Shown piece after piece: positions 19,674-32,361 of a stretch of 64,000 nt of DNA. The stretch is from NCBI RefSeq assembly GCF_000350225.1, contig NW_005178873.1, positions 517,453 through 581,452 of the forward strand. Direction: 5' to 3'. Position 1 is the first letter of the stretch, and each line of letters begins with the position of its first letter. The notes under the pieces were generated by a model. It saw nothing but the letters and a program-made list of their open reading frames with translations, was not told the DNA's origin and searched no databases. A program made the position numbers and the translations under genes. The stretch is from Chondrus crispus (Eukaryota; Rhodophyta; Florideophyceae; Gigartinales; Gigartinaceae).

Positions 19674-22123
19674 ATGAACCGTGCGGATTCCTCCGAAGAA
19701 GATACCGCCTCCGGGCGGGCAAGTACCCGCAGTGGCAGAGGCGAACAGCGCTCCCGGATCGACAATCCAGAAGCCCTGCTACGCCCACCGTCTACGAGGG
19801 GCCAGAAGACCCCTTCCGTTTCGGACACCACCGCCGGGTTACCGGCTGGTGGGGGGAACCGCGTACAAGTACTGTACGACACGTTATTCCCGCGACTACA
19901 AACCTGGATGGAAGATCTCCTCGCTGAGGAATTACCTCAGGTCGTCCAGGTTTGCGTCGACCGAACGGCACCACGACTGGTGACGGAGCATGCGGACACC
20001 GCGCTCCGCGCCCTGCTAGACGAGAAGATCGCCCCCCTTGTACGCGATGAGGTGGTGGCAGCTCTCGCCGCGGAGGAGGACGAATCTCCGACCGCATTGG
20101 CTCTAAAGGGAGCTATTAGCTCCGCCGTGGCCATCCATCTGGCCACGACATTTACCGAAACAGGAGGCGCGGTACCCCCGCCGGCGCCGCGCCGTGAAAC
20201 CGTTCCTGACTCAAGCTTTAATATCGCTGATCCGATCGGCGCCGTACCCGGGGTTGATAGAATGGATCCTCACCCGGAGGGAAGAGTCACCTATCTCCCA
20301 ACCGTTCACGGTGCTACAGGGAGGACCACAGAAAATGTCCTCCCTATACTCGCCGGTACGGGCGACCCCCACGGGACAGAAAACCGCATGGGGCTCCCCG
20401 AGATAGAGAATCGGGACCCGTACCGGTTGAGCACAACACGTGCACCTGGCACGCACAGGACGGAAGCGGAATACACCCGGTATTCCGACGCAGAAGACCC
20501 CGTCACAGGACGGATGAAGACCGCGAGGCACGCCGCTGGCGATACCGCGATAACCGCGAGGCACGCCACGGGCAATATCGCGATGCCGGAGGGGGAGGAT
20601 ACCCCTCTGAAGATGACCCAGCCGGTTCGGAAGACTCTCGCAGGCGGGGCCACAGGGCACGCCGCGATAGAAGCCGAGACCGTCACCGGCACGACCCGTC
20701 CGACTGGGAAGACTACCACACCGAGTCAGATGAGGAGCGTCGTCGCTCGAGCAGACACCGCCGGGCTGCCCCGAAGAGCGACGAACGACGGCCCACGGTA
20801 ATCAGGCAGCTCAATGACCTGTTTACCAAGGCCGTCAACTACAAGACCTACCGCCTGGAACGGCGTAGCTCGCGCTACGACTCTACAGTAGCGCGGCACA
20901 TTAACCGTTACCGGAAAAGACTGGACGTGCAGATGAGGTCCCACACGTTCAGCGGTCAAGATCCGATTGCGGTATTGGGATTCCTCGCACGCCTCAAGAT
21001 GGCCTGCGACCACAATGGGATTTCTGAAGGAGCCGCCGTGTGGTGCTTCCAATTCTACCTGACCGGGCAGGCTCACGCCTTACTCCAGTCCCGTCTCAAT
21101 GGAAACACCATGGCGGTTGACGTGGAGTGGCGCGAGCTGCTCCGGACATACCCGCAGGTGGTCAAATTTCTGCTGCGCACCTATGCTACCGACGAGTTAA
21201 TATCCGAAGCGGTTGGGGATGTGACCTCCTTCCGTCAGAGTTCAAACGTGACGGAGGAGGTGTACTGTAACCACCTCTGGGACAAGGCACTCCGCTGCGG
21301 TACGGTATTCTCCGACAGGCGGTTGAAGTCCCTGTTCGTCGAGGGGCTACTGCCCGCCACGTGCCCGCAGGTACGTAATTATCTCGCCACGCACCCAGAT
21401 GTAGACTACCAATCTGTCGCTCGCTATGCGCAAGCGATCGGGGAAACCAATCGGGCTTCCCGTCGACAGGAGATGTCAGCCATGGCGCACCGAGAGCCGT
21501 CCGCAGCGGCTAGAAGATTTGACCGCACCGCAAGGACAAGGCCCGTGCTGTCGGTTGAGTCGGCATCCAACATCCCGATGGCCGGGGGATTTGCTGAAGA
21601 AGCAATCCTGGCCGTGACGGACCAAACCGCCACGCCGACCTCGATGAGCTCGCCACCGACGAGTTACTATCCGTCTCCGGCAGCCTCGACGGCGAGCGCC
21701 CCAGTTCCGCCCGCCAACTCTGGCGACGTGCGCACAGGACCGTACGAGAGACAAGGACAGGATCTACGCGTCCGGTTGTCCGGCGGGAGGTTCCCCGGAC
21801 TTCCACCGTGCCGGTTCTGCCTCTAAACCACACACCGACAAGAGGAGTGCCCCGTCGTTGCCGATGCGGGCCTGCGGGCCAAGCTTCTGGAGGCACGACG
21901 GGCCAACTACCAGAAGCTACGCATCCGACAAGGCCTCCGCCCGGGATCCCCGTTCAACGGCCAGGGGCCGTCCGCTTGGCGAAACCAGCGCCAAACGGCT
22001 CCCGCGGGCGTCAACGTGGTCGAGGAGCCGCACCCCGACCATGCCGAAGACCACGTGGCGCAAGCCGCGGATGAAACCCGCGAGGACTTGCTGCTGACGG
22101 GAGAAGGCGGGAAAGACGCGTAG
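19674..22123 (+). pseudogene. gag of Ty3/gypsy element A (frameshifted)
   Basis: One frame (19674-20801) starts at ATG and encodes a polar, Pro/Thr-rich N-terminal region with a helical block (TLFPRLQTWMEDLLAEELPQ). The capsid-like part continues in another frame (to 21826) with HTFSGQDPIAVLGFLARLK, WCFQFYLTGQAHALL and SNVTEEVYCNHLWDKAL, typical of retrotransposon gag. A candidate zinc-knuckle start (PCRFC) follows but is cut by a stop at 21824-21826, and the frame resumes as EECPVVADAGLRAKLLEARR toward 22123. At least two frame breaks make it non-functional. Confidence 0.65.
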
Positions 22124-22143
22124 AGGCGACGACGTCTCTCCCC

Positions 22144-25100
22144 GTGCCCAGCCTCAGAAGCTTAGGCACCCCCGATCCGGCTGCGCCAGTGGAAGCGCAG
22201 CCGGGTAACCGAACGGAAGTCCAGACCATCTGCTTCTTCAAGAAGCAGAATTACAAGATCTCCGCTACGGTTGGTCAGAAGCAGGCGTTGATGGTCGCCA
22301 TCACGCCAATGCTTGACTCAGGAGCCGGCCCGAACCTCATCCGTTTACGATGTGTTGCCGAGTCGTGGCGACCATCGATAAAAACCGGTTCGGAGCTCAG
22401 CGCTCATCGACGCATCAAACCGCGCGATGAAGGTGCTAGGGGAAATCCCCTTGCTCGTCCGAATCGGTGAGTTTGTGGCACGCGTCCCATTCCTGTTAGT
22501 CACGAGCCTCGCCGTGGACTGCATCCTCGGTACGACTTTCCTGGATCGCCACGTCAAGGCGATCCTCCCACCACAACGGAAGGTCGTGTTCCACGACGCG
22601 CCACCCGTGGTGTTGGTGGGAACAACCTCCTCGAGGCACGAGCGGAAGACCTCGAGGGGAACCGCACAACAACTACCACTGTCGGATAAACCCGAACGGA
22701 GGCAAGTGGCATTCCCGGCCAACACATCGTCACGGAAGATCCGCCTCGTCAGAGGGGTGACAATCCCCCGATGACGCAGGCCATGGTGAGGGTGACCATG
22801 CCGGTAGGGGGGTTATGTATTTTGCAGAACTCCCCAAAAACCGCGCACAAGAATTTGACCCTCATGGCACAGGGGGTCATGGATGTTGTCCCAGAAAAAC
22901 CGTTCTCGGTAATGCTCAGCAATTTTGGGCACCGCTCGGTTCACATCACGAAGCATACTGTAGTCGGACTGGCTCTTCCGTCGCCCACTCACATCCTGAC
23001 CCTTGGCGACTAGGCCGCGGAAGCGGCCGAAGTTAAGGAAGGGGGAGGGATATTTAATTCTAATCTCTCAACCGCAAAGTATGGCGCGGAAGAAGCCGCC
23101 GACAACCGTACGGATAAGGGCGGGGCTGAACGAGCCACGCCGCCCAAGGCGCCCCTCGGGGCGGTTGGAACGGGTAAACCCGATGACACCGCCGCTCCTG
23201 AGGAGGAACCCAACGCCTGGCAGGAGGATGTCTATATCGGTGCCGAAGACGAGGAGGTACGCTCGGATGTCCTCGAGGTACTGTCCGAATTCAAGGGGAT
23301 GTGGACCGGCCAGCTGGGAAAAATCGGGGCCACGAAGCGCTGCTTTGATCTCAAGCCCGGTGCTCGCCCGATTTACCAGGCGCCTTACCACACCGGACCA
23401 ACCGCACGGGAAAAGGAGAAAACGGAGATCGACCGCATGCTCCGGGCAGGGGTAATCGAACCCGCCACGGCCGAATGGGCAAGCCCCGTGGTATTCGTTC
23501 CTAAGAAGGATGGTACCATGCGGTTCTGTGTCGACTACAGAAAGCTCAACGCAGTCACCGTTCGGGATTCCTATCCGTTGCCGAGGATGGACGAGTGCAT
23601 CGATTCCCTCGGCGACGCTACTCTCTTTACCACGCTGGATTGCAACAGCGCGTATTGGCAAGTAGAAATCGCCGCGGAGGACCGCGACAAGACGACGTTC
23701 GCGTCGCACTGCCGGTTATACCGTTTCCTCCGCATGCCGTTCGGTTTGAAGAACGCCCCCGCTACCTTCCAGCGGGCCGTCGACATTATACTGTCGCGGG
23801 TAGAATGGGAAAACCGCACTGGTCTACCTGGATGATGTTATCATCTACTCCAAAACCGAACGGAACACTTCGCGCACGTCCGCGAGGTATTGCGCCTTCT
23901 GTGGGACGCGGCCGTGTCGCTGAAGCTGTCGAAGTGCGCCTTCTTCGACACCTCGTTCACATACCTGGGGCACGTGATCCGACCAGGTAGTGTGGCATAA
24001 CGGCGGTTCGCGATTAGATTTAGATCAGATCAATACGAACCACACAGGCGCACACGTGTACCCCCACGTGTACGGAGGACACGCGACCACACGCGTACGC
24101 GTGTAGGAGGCGCGTACCACCGCGCGCACAGTACGCGTCTCACACGTGTGCTGTCAGCCCCGACGGCTGACAGCATTACAGCGCGCGACGACCAGCGCTA
24201 CACTAAGTTACTACAGCATACCGGTACTGTAGTATTATGATAGACGCATTGTATACATTAAATACGAGCGAGACCGGCAGCGGCGTAGGCGGACAAGCAC
24301 GGACTTGTCCACGACCTACCGCCTAGGTCCGTCTTCCAGCTTAACTAACGAGCGCGATCCGCCTTCGCGCGCGTTAACCGGGACAAAGCGAGTAGGGGAC
24401 AGCCGCGTACGCGAGCGAGCCTAGATCCGCCTCCGCCCGTCAGCGGTGGTACGTTACCCAGGGCTGCTCCGGGGCGTCGAGGCGTAGATCGGCCCGCGCG
24501 TACGCTCGTCCCCGACCGTCACGCTCTACTACGCTACCAGGGCCCGCTTCCCTGTCCCGTTAGCTGTGTGTTCTTCCCGTCCTCTCTCCCCCGTACAGGG
24601 TCTACGCCGAGCTAAGTATACACCCCTCTCCGTTGGGGGGTGTTATACTACAGGTAGGTTGGAGGTCGAGCGCCGCGACGTGGTCGCCATCGAGCGCGCT
24701 CGACCTCCCCAGAACCAGACGGAATTGCGAACCTTCTCAGGAATGTTCAACGTGTACCGTCGGTTCGTGAAGGGCTTCGCGAGAATAGCCGCTCGGCTAA
24801 ACCGGAAGACGGGGAAAAATCAACCCTTCGAGTTCGAGGTTCTTACCGATGAGGAATACGAGGCGCTCGTGGAACTCAAGAAGCGCCTCGTGTCCCCACC
24901 GATCCCCGCTCTACCCCGTTACAGAAATAAATACACCCTGGATACGGACGCTTGCGCGTGCCAGGTCGGCTGTGCCATATTACAGGAGCAGCCGAGCGGT
25001 GACCGCTCACCGATCGGGTATTGGAGTCGGGCTCTAACCGACGCCGAGAAAAATTACACCACCACCGAGAGGGAATGCCTTGATGTCGTGTGGAGCATCC

Positions 25101-26613
25101 TCACGCTTCGACCATATTTGTATGGGAACACATTCGACCTCCGAACGGATCACGAGGCCCTTCGATGGTTCTTCAACCTGGCGGATAGCTCCGGCCGGCT
25201 AGCGCACTGGCGTCACCGCCTAGCCGCGGACGACTACGACGTACAGTACGGACCGGGTATTAAGCACCAACTCGCGGATGGTGTATCACGCCTCCGAGTT
25301 GACGGCGCAACTTCCGAACCGGTTGACGACGATGTCCCGTGTTTCGCGGTACAATGGCGAGAGGAGGAGCATAACCCCCGCCAAGGTGCAGTACACTGGG
25401 AGACCCCCGTCGACCCGGGGAGAGCTGAGCACGCGTTCGCGGTTATACCCGAAGAACGCGACGTCTCATCCGTAACGGTGGAAGAGTTCCTTCGGGAGCA
25501 GGCCGAGGACCGCTTCTGTAGGGTGGCCGACGAGACCGTGGGGAACCCGGACTCGCGCTACGACGTTGACCGATACCGGTTTCTCGTCCGCAACTCCCCC
25601 TCGATGGGACCCTGCAGCGGGTTGTACCGAAACGGCTCAGGGCGAAGATATTGTACCTCGCCCATCACCCCCGCCTGGCTGGACACCCGGGCGGTACGAG
25701 GATGTATTATACCCTCCGGCGGGAATATTATTGGCCTCATATGGCCAACGATGCCTTCAGTACCGTACGAAATTGCGCATCATGCGCCGCCACCCGAGGA
25801 ACCCTGGTGCGGCACCAGAAGGACTTCAAGCTATTCCAAGCGACAGGGCCGCTGGATTTTGTCGCCATGGACCTGCTAGGTCCTTTATCGAAGACGGCGC
25901 ACGGGAATCGCCACGTGCTCGTCATGACCGAACGGTTTGCGAATCTGACACGCAGCATCCCGTTACGGACAACAACCGCGTCGGTTGTGGCAAACGCCTT
26001 CCTAGACAATTGGGTCTACGTATACGGCGCACCTCGTTACGTGCTAACCGATAACGTACCACAATTTGCCGCCAAGTTCTCCGACGCGGTGTGCGCTTTG
26101 CTGGGGGTGAGGCACTACCTGACTACCGCCTATCACCCCCGGACAAATCGGCAAACCGAACGGTTCAACCGCACCCTGGTGCAGCGCCTCCGACACTATG
26201 TCGAGGAGCACCAGAGGGACTGGGACGAGTACATCCAGCCCCTGACCTTCGCTTATAACACACAGGTCCACCGGTCGACGGAGACAACCCTGTTCGACTT
26301 GGTGCTGACGCGACCACCGTCTGGATTGGCACTGCCCGGTACTGTAACGCAGGACGCCGGATCCCACACGGAAGACCCGTGGACTCGTCATCGACAGGCA
26401 ACACGCTTGCGTCTCCCGCGGCGACCGCGTCTCCCGCGGCGACCGCATGGACCACGTCGTCCACGTCGAGTGCGTCGGTCGCCTCGACCGCTTCAACCGC
26501 TTCAGCCGCGTCGGTCGTGTCGGCCAGGTCGGGGGCCGCGGATAATTCGGTGGCACCAGTGTCGGCCTCCACCCCGAAGGGCAAAGGCAGAGTGCACCGC
26601 TGGTTCCAGTTGA
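22144..26613 (+). pseudogene. pol of Ty3/gypsy element A (PR-RT-RNaseH-IN), broken and split by a solo LTR
   Basis: The Ty3 domain order is protease, RT, RNase H, integrase. The protease has the active-site loop LDSGAGPNLIR (about 22314) and a later ILGTTFLDRHVKA. RT starts with the ATAEWASPVVFVPKKDGTMR block, then LDCNSAYWQVEI and the catalytic YLDD at 23825-23836, which lies out of frame with the preceding block. RT is interrupted at 23991-24652 by the solo LTR and resumes at 24658. RNase H has TLDTDACACQVGCAIL, TERECLDVV and TDHEALRWF. Integrase has an HHCC region ending NCASCAAT, a first Asp in VAMDLLGPL, a second in LTDNVPQF, and Glu in NRQTERFNRTL. Multiple frameshifts are present. Frames after about 26370 become low-complexity Arg/Pro/Ser-rich. 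Confidence 0.85.
23991..24652. repeat. Solo LTR inserted into element A pol
   Basis: The 662-bp insert begins TGTGGCATAAC, ends GTTATACTACA and is flanked on both sides by GGTAG (23986-23990 and 24653-24657), a clean 5-bp target-site duplication. Removing it restores continuity of the RT region (LGHVIRPG followed by LEVERRDVVAIERARPP). The interior is rich in ACACGTGT-like repeats. A related fragment lies at 34112-34358. Confidence 0.9.
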
Positions 26614-28390
26614 ACCAAACGAATTCCGGTCAGCCGCTCCAATCCATGCCCTCCGCGAAGTCCAGCAGCTGCTCTGCGTACGTCGGGTGGGGCCTAGTGC
26701 CTCCGAGGATCTCGGCGACACCGAACGGATTAAATCGACGAGCCCCGCCGAGAGTCGTAAGAGCACGTGGCAATCACCGACCGGTTCGTCACGCCTCGCG
26801 AGCAGCCGCGAGTTCGGGTAGTTCGACAAGAACAGCATGCCTTCTCGTGCGGCGTGAAAGAAGCACAAGAAGGACAAGACGCCCATTCGGATGGCACGAT
26901 CGCGTCCACGAAGACTCGTGTTCGCTCCGTTTCCACGGACTCCGCTCGACCGAATGGCAACCCATGCGCCACCACATACGCCATGGCGCTCAGGGTCCGT
27001 CGAACTGGTACTTCGGCGCCTCGGACGTCGACCAGTTCAATGGAAGCGCGAGGTACAGGCCGCGTCGCGCTGCGCTGGGCACCGAGAAAAACTTGGTGTT
27101 GTGCCTCATGTGCCCGCTCCGCGCCAGCGCAGCCGGCTCTCGCGCGCCGTGTCTTCACCCCACCGTGCTCGGTTCGCGACGCTGTACCATCTGTCGAAAG
27201 GCCACGGGAAGGCCACCAAGGGGACTTTGGGTGCGATTCCCTCGTAGTGACGGTACCTACCGAAAAGGTTCCGTAGCGTGACGTGGCACTTCTCCACGCC
27301 CTCGCAACGGACATAGAGCAAGTCACTGCCCGTCGGTGCAGACTTCCGACACGGAACGTGGCGCCATTGTGACTTCCGCGCGCTCGCGCGATTCCCCTGC
27401 GCCGCAGCACCACGTCGGGACGGACTCTTAATCGCACGTATCATCAGAATGGCCGCAAACCGCACCGCGTCAAACAAGTTCCGTCGGACATATTCGTCGA
27501 CCGTGATCGTAGATCTGCGAACAGCGGCGCGTCAGTGCGAGCAGCCGCGGCGGTGGTCCATCTATTACTCAGGACAGATCGACCGCACGGCGTTTACGCC
27601 GCTGTGCATCCAAGCCGCAGTACTTGTGGCGGTGAAGACCCGCCCCAGCGACGATGTCGCTCCATGTCCGGCTGGCGGAGGCGCTGCGCTGCTCGACAGC
27701 GCCGGCGCCGCGTACTGCGCCTCGGAATTGGCCCGTGGAGCAGCCGTGCTCGCAGCGGGCAGCGGCGACATGGAAGGCGGCGGCGGTTCCACAGGGGTCC
27801 AGGTCCGTTTCAACCGTTCTTGAGGTCGCGCCCACGAGAAGCAGCGGCGAGGACTGCGTTGCCTGAATTCCTGACTGTGGCGTACCGACCGGTAAGGAAG
27901 ATTGGGCCAGCGCGTGTGCGTGGCCGGCCACCTCAGCGCCAGGGCGTATCTCGCTGCCAAGGCGCCGCCGCGGTTGGAAGGCGGGACTTGCAGGCGTCGC
28001 CGCTGGAGCTGGACCTTGGCTCAATAACTGAGCGTACGCTCACGCGGCGGGAGTGCCCTCATGACTGTCCGTCGGAGGTTACGCGAAAAATTGTTGAAGA
28101 GGGATGTCGTCGTCAGAAGAAGAAGTTTTAGAGTTCTCGGAAAATTTCTGGGGGAGCGTTGGGAGGTCAGTTCCGATCGCGTGAGGGGAATTGGAGGACG
28201 TCCTTTCCGAATCGGACGAGACGGCGTCGTTATGTACCACCAGGCCACTGACCAGCCAAGAGGCGTGGTCGTACGCGCGCAGGGGTTTCAGCCCCCGCAT
28301 CGCGCGTAATTTGGGAGAAAGTCCGGAACGTATCCGCGTGGTCGGAGGGAGGTCTCTACGGAGACGTAGCGAAAGATAAGGACGGGAGTC
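26614..28390. other. Post-integrase region of element A with open frames on both strands
   Basis: After integrase there are about 1.8 kb of GC-rich sequence. Long frames occur on plus (26379-27281) and minus (27437-26730, 28024-27569, 28528-28079). The minus frames contain CPSCASFTPHEKACCSC and SDLLYVRCEGVEKCHVTLR, but neither strand shows a recognisable family. A purine-rich tract, AAAGATAAGGACGGGAG, immediately precedes the LTR-like start at 28391, as a polypurine tract would. Coding status is unresolved. Confidence 0.35.
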
Positions 28391-29502
28391 CGTAGTATAA
28401 CGGCCGGGGCGCGCGGAGGTTATGAATCCGGCGGCCGACACGGTGCACATGTGGTCAAGCGTGCCCACGTGTACGGAGTGCGCGCGTGTACCGATCGGTA
28501 GTGGCGTGGCGTACGTGTACAGTAGCACACGTGTCTTCCGTGCGTTAGTCTACGGGTATTACGCGGGTACAGTAGCACATGTGTGGCCTGTGCGGTAGTT
28601 GATAGCTATTACGGGTGTGCAGTAGTGCACACCCGAAGTGGCAGAATCCGCGCCGTAGTAAGTAATTCTGGCGCTAGTTTTTAATTGGGTACAGTACCCG
28701 GCACGCACAAGGCGGCAGGTACTGTATTGGAACAGGTGTCCGAGGCGTCACTCTGAGGGGTTAAGACCTTACACTTGTCCCCAACAGTCAACTGGGGCAA
28801 GCTGGCCCCCGTCCCTTTCGCGTTTATTCTCCGACCGTTCGGTGGTTTACCAGCGCTGGCTTCTTCTAACCCGTTACTGGTCCACTCCGTTTACGCACCG
28901 CGGAGCGACTGCGCGTAGACGGCGACGTGTGTGACTCCCTTTTCGAGAGCTCGTCCGTACCGGTTTAATTAGCGCCCCGCGCGTCCTCGTGGCGTGCTCC
29001 CTCGGCGAAACCTAGCCCTCTCACCCAACCCACGGACAAGAGAAGTTTCCCCACTGGCAGACTAAGAAGAGCCCACGTGGACCGCAAGGACAAATATCCC
29101 TGAGGAACTCGTGACACGCTACGCGAATCGGCTACGCGCACGTGCGGGTACGGAACTCACAACTGAGTTGAACGCGGGCGTTCAATGTTGAGGAGGGGCC
29201 CCTCAACCGTTCCTATACTCATCGCACCTGGGACTAATTCGGACGAACGGACGAACACGGGTACCTCTGCGTAGCTGATAATAAGGACCACGGGACCCGG
29301 AATGGCTCGGCAGGCGAGAGTGCTCGACCGCGACGCACCCTTGCTGAATAAGAAAGGTGACATATCCTACGGGTTCCGATGAGGACGGACAGGGGACAAG
29401 ACGCGCACGCAGATTTCGCAACCGGCAAAGCTGTTCACGCACGCCGGCATAAACACACGCACAGCTGTCACCCATGCATCACGACCCATGCGCAATATCG
29501 TT
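28391..29502 (+). repeat. Second, divergent LTR-like sequence (LTR B)
   Basis: The start CGTAGTATAACGGC resembles the TGTGGCATAACGGC start of the solo LTR, with the first T changed to C. Internal blocks (ACAGGTGTCC...GGCGTC...GAGGGGTTAAGA) are shared with LTR A at 19222-19254. The end GTTATACACACA, followed by GTTGTACTCCCTCGGAG, parallels the LTR A end and primer-site region (TGGTACTCCTGTGGAG). It is longer than LTR A (about 1.1 kb) and clearly diverged, so it is not a simple 3' LTR twin. Confidence 0.5.
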
Positions 29503-31076
29503 ATACACACAAGTTGTACTCCCTCGGAGTTCTACTTCTCTTCCAGGCATGGAATTAATTTGAAAGAATCGAAAGACAGGGGGCCCTTGGCGAGTATCGA
29601 CAAGCCAAGAGGTCACACGAGCCATGGACCCCTGACAGTCGAGGCCGGAGAAGGCGACTGGTACCCGCTGGACGGGAGTGCGTACGAGCCCATACAGAAT
29701 GACTACTGGCAACCAATAGAGGTCCGAAGGACGCGTGTTGTGAGAGAAGAAAGGAACGCAAAAAGGAACAAGGAGAAAAACGTTGACCCATCGCGTAAGG
29801 AAAGCGATCCACTCGTATTGGAGGGGGGGACGCGTAAGAGCTCGTATAGTACAAACAACCATGTCGAGTCGGTACCAGAATGAGAAGCGTGAAGGAAGAT
29901 GACTGAGACTCGAAAGGAATGGAAGAAGGGTCTCAGTGCGGCGTAAGGGAGGCATTTTTCGTGCGTGCCAGCGAGAAGACGGTACGGACCCGACCACGCA
30001 CAAAGAAGCATGAACAGACGGTCCGAGTCATTCGCACAGACAAGTCGACGAGCATTGGGACGAGAAAAACGAGGGCAAGGTTAAGAGACGACAATGTCGC
30101 CTCGACTGCATGGAAGCCCTTTCCCCTCGCCTGTCGGTGACCAGGCCCAAGCTATGACGGGGACCGGAGAGCCGCCACTACGACCGCGTCCGTCCCTCAA
30201 ATCTCAGGGATTCTCTCGAAGGCACGAGTCTCTTCCATAACTTCCACACTGCCCGCTCGGACAGTCAGCCTCGGAGGAGCACTGTACGGCCCAGCAGACA
30301 AGACCTCTACAACACGTCGACATGCCCCGCAGAATGGCCACTCTTCGGAAGCCTCAGCGAGTACATCCCTGCGAACTCGAGAAGACATGCACGCAGAACA
30401 CGCTAAGTGAGACGCAATCTGAGCGATAGACAGATATGATGACGGCTGTCAATCCAAAGGGGACAAATCCCCATAAATAAATAATAAAAGTGCTTCCAAA
30501 CGTCCGTTTTGGCCGTTCTTCATGCCGATTACTGCGTTGCAGTCAACATATTGCACTAGAGAAAGCAGAAGGGAAATAGAAGTGGACTTAAAGAGCGCCG
30601 TGAACGAATTTAAAACTGGCACAATATAGGTAATGCGCCACAAAAATCGGAACAGACACACAGATTCATTCCAAAAAACTCAAACGTTTGACAAAATTGC
30701 AACCGCCACGTCATCTCCTACCTGCCTACTCCCAGTTTCCATCACCCTGCAAAGCTGAGTCTGTTTCCTTTGGACCGCTTTTCAACGAGCAGTTGCACGT
30801 CGCTCCGAGAAAGACCGCACTCGACACTTCAGCTCCTCAACAGAGATTCTAAACATTACCGCGCGTCGCATCGAGAATGCGGATATCATGCGACGAGATT
30901 CTACTCGCCACTCCTCCAGTTTGTGGCCACCTTCTTCGTCCGTCTGGCTCTCGTCACCTCCAACATAATCGCTTTTGCTCTATCGCTTGCCACCTTCTTT
31001 CGTACCACCGCCAAAACTCGGTCACATCTCAACACTGCCCCGTGTGTGGTATCAATAAACACTGAAGATCCCACTG
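29503..31076. other. Degenerate region after LTR B
   Basis: No assignable gene. A + frame at 29488-29883 (including GDWYPLDGSAYEPIQNDYW) could be a leftover of an element body but matches no gag I know. The rest to 31076 is unassigned; the 30770-31195 frame has no recognisable domain. Confidence 0.35.
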
Positions 31077-32361
31077 TCACACCGCTCCCCAAAATGCTTG
31101 CCCGCATCTCCCTACGCTTTTATCAAACAGATTCATCAATTCAAAACCCCTTAGCGTTTCGCAACAGATTTCTGAGTTTCTTGGACGCGGAATAGAAAGG
31201 TGCTGAGAGGCGTCAAGTGGCGAGATACCAGACCGCCTAAGACTAGAACGTGTATTTGTACGAGTGAAACTCTTACGATAGGCAAACGAAAACATGTCGC
31301 AAAAATCGTAACAATTCCGACTGTCATTCCCTGCTATTGAGACTGCTTGGTTCAGCGCTTGATTAAGTGCTTTCTTAAAAACGGCAAATATCACGACATC
31401 CAACGGCTTTCCCGGATGTGTGTGCCGTCAGTGCATGTATGGTAATGATATTAGAACAAAACAGCTCTAGAACCTGTAACCACATATGGGACCTGCATCC
31501 ATCATATATTAGTAAGCCATCTCACCGTTAAACCTTAAATTGTTAGTATTATCCACGTACGCCATTGCCCATTGATAGAAACGTTTTGAGTCAACTCCCC
31601 CAATCTCTTCTCGAGTGGTAATGACGGAACCTGTTAGTAAGTGATTTGCGTAGGTGTCGAATAACTCTGCTCCATTATTCTTGACCGGGCGGTACGGGAG
31701 CCGTTTCCCTCTGAACGCGGAAGGTGGCGGCGTAGTGTGTCCAGCCGCACTAATTGCAGGCATGTTAGTCACCAGGTTTTTGTTCGTGAATCATCCAATT
31801 TTGGCATCTACCGCCCCGGCTCTCGTCATATATAACAATCTATGATCTCTTCCGTTAGCATCATAGCCCGGTGTGGCGCCCGTTTCGTCAAAGTTCCAGA
31901 TACGTTCGGCATCAATTTGATAATCGATTATCAGCTTTGCGATCTTGGTAAAATGGGCTGTCAACACTTCTGCATTGACGCAATTTTTTCGCGAACCGTA
32001 GGTATGAGGCGTGTGTCTTCGTCAAATTTCGAAGATCAGGAATGTTGTTCGTAAAAGGCAATATCATTCGACGGCCAGGACTCATCCGCGAAATGATTAA
32101 AGACACTGCCTCCTGAAGGTTCTTTCGACGAAAAGGGATTTCCTGTTCCGCATACCGAGACAACGGCGAAACTATTGCCTCTTCTTCAACTTTCGAAAGC
32201 GCTGTTCGGCGGCCAGAGCTGGTGGCTGACGCCTGACTTTTCGAGTTGTGAACGGTGTTGCAGATGGCAGATTTTCGAACATGGAATTGCGGCGCAGCTG
32301 AATTATATGTCTGACCTAAAAGCACGGCATTGGCAGCACCTTGCATCCTTTTCTTGTACAC
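31077..32361 (-). pseudogene. pogo/Fot-like DDE transposase pseudogene
   Basis: The minus strand carries the parts of a pogo-type transposase in order. The N-terminal HTH region contains GQTYNSAAPQFHVRKSAI and LSKVEEEAIVSPLSRYAEQEI, then KNLQEAVSLIISRMSPGRR. The catalytic region contains AFRGKRLPYRPV and EEIGGVDSKRFYQWAMAYVD. The C-terminal region contains KPLDVVIFAVFKKALNQAL, SFAYRKSFTRTNTRSSLRR and GISPLDASQHL. These correspond to the N-terminal helices, the DDE core and the QPLDVGVF / sAFRxTGIxP end of pogo-like proteins. Stops and frameshifts (near 31505 and 31430) break the DGH-SH and HTS regions. No terminal repeats were identified around it. Confidence 0.75.

Noticed and set aside
20726..21076. 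Antisense frames within the gag region of element A
   Set aside because: The plus-strand frame contains capsid-like motifs; antisense frames are shadows of GC-rich sequence.
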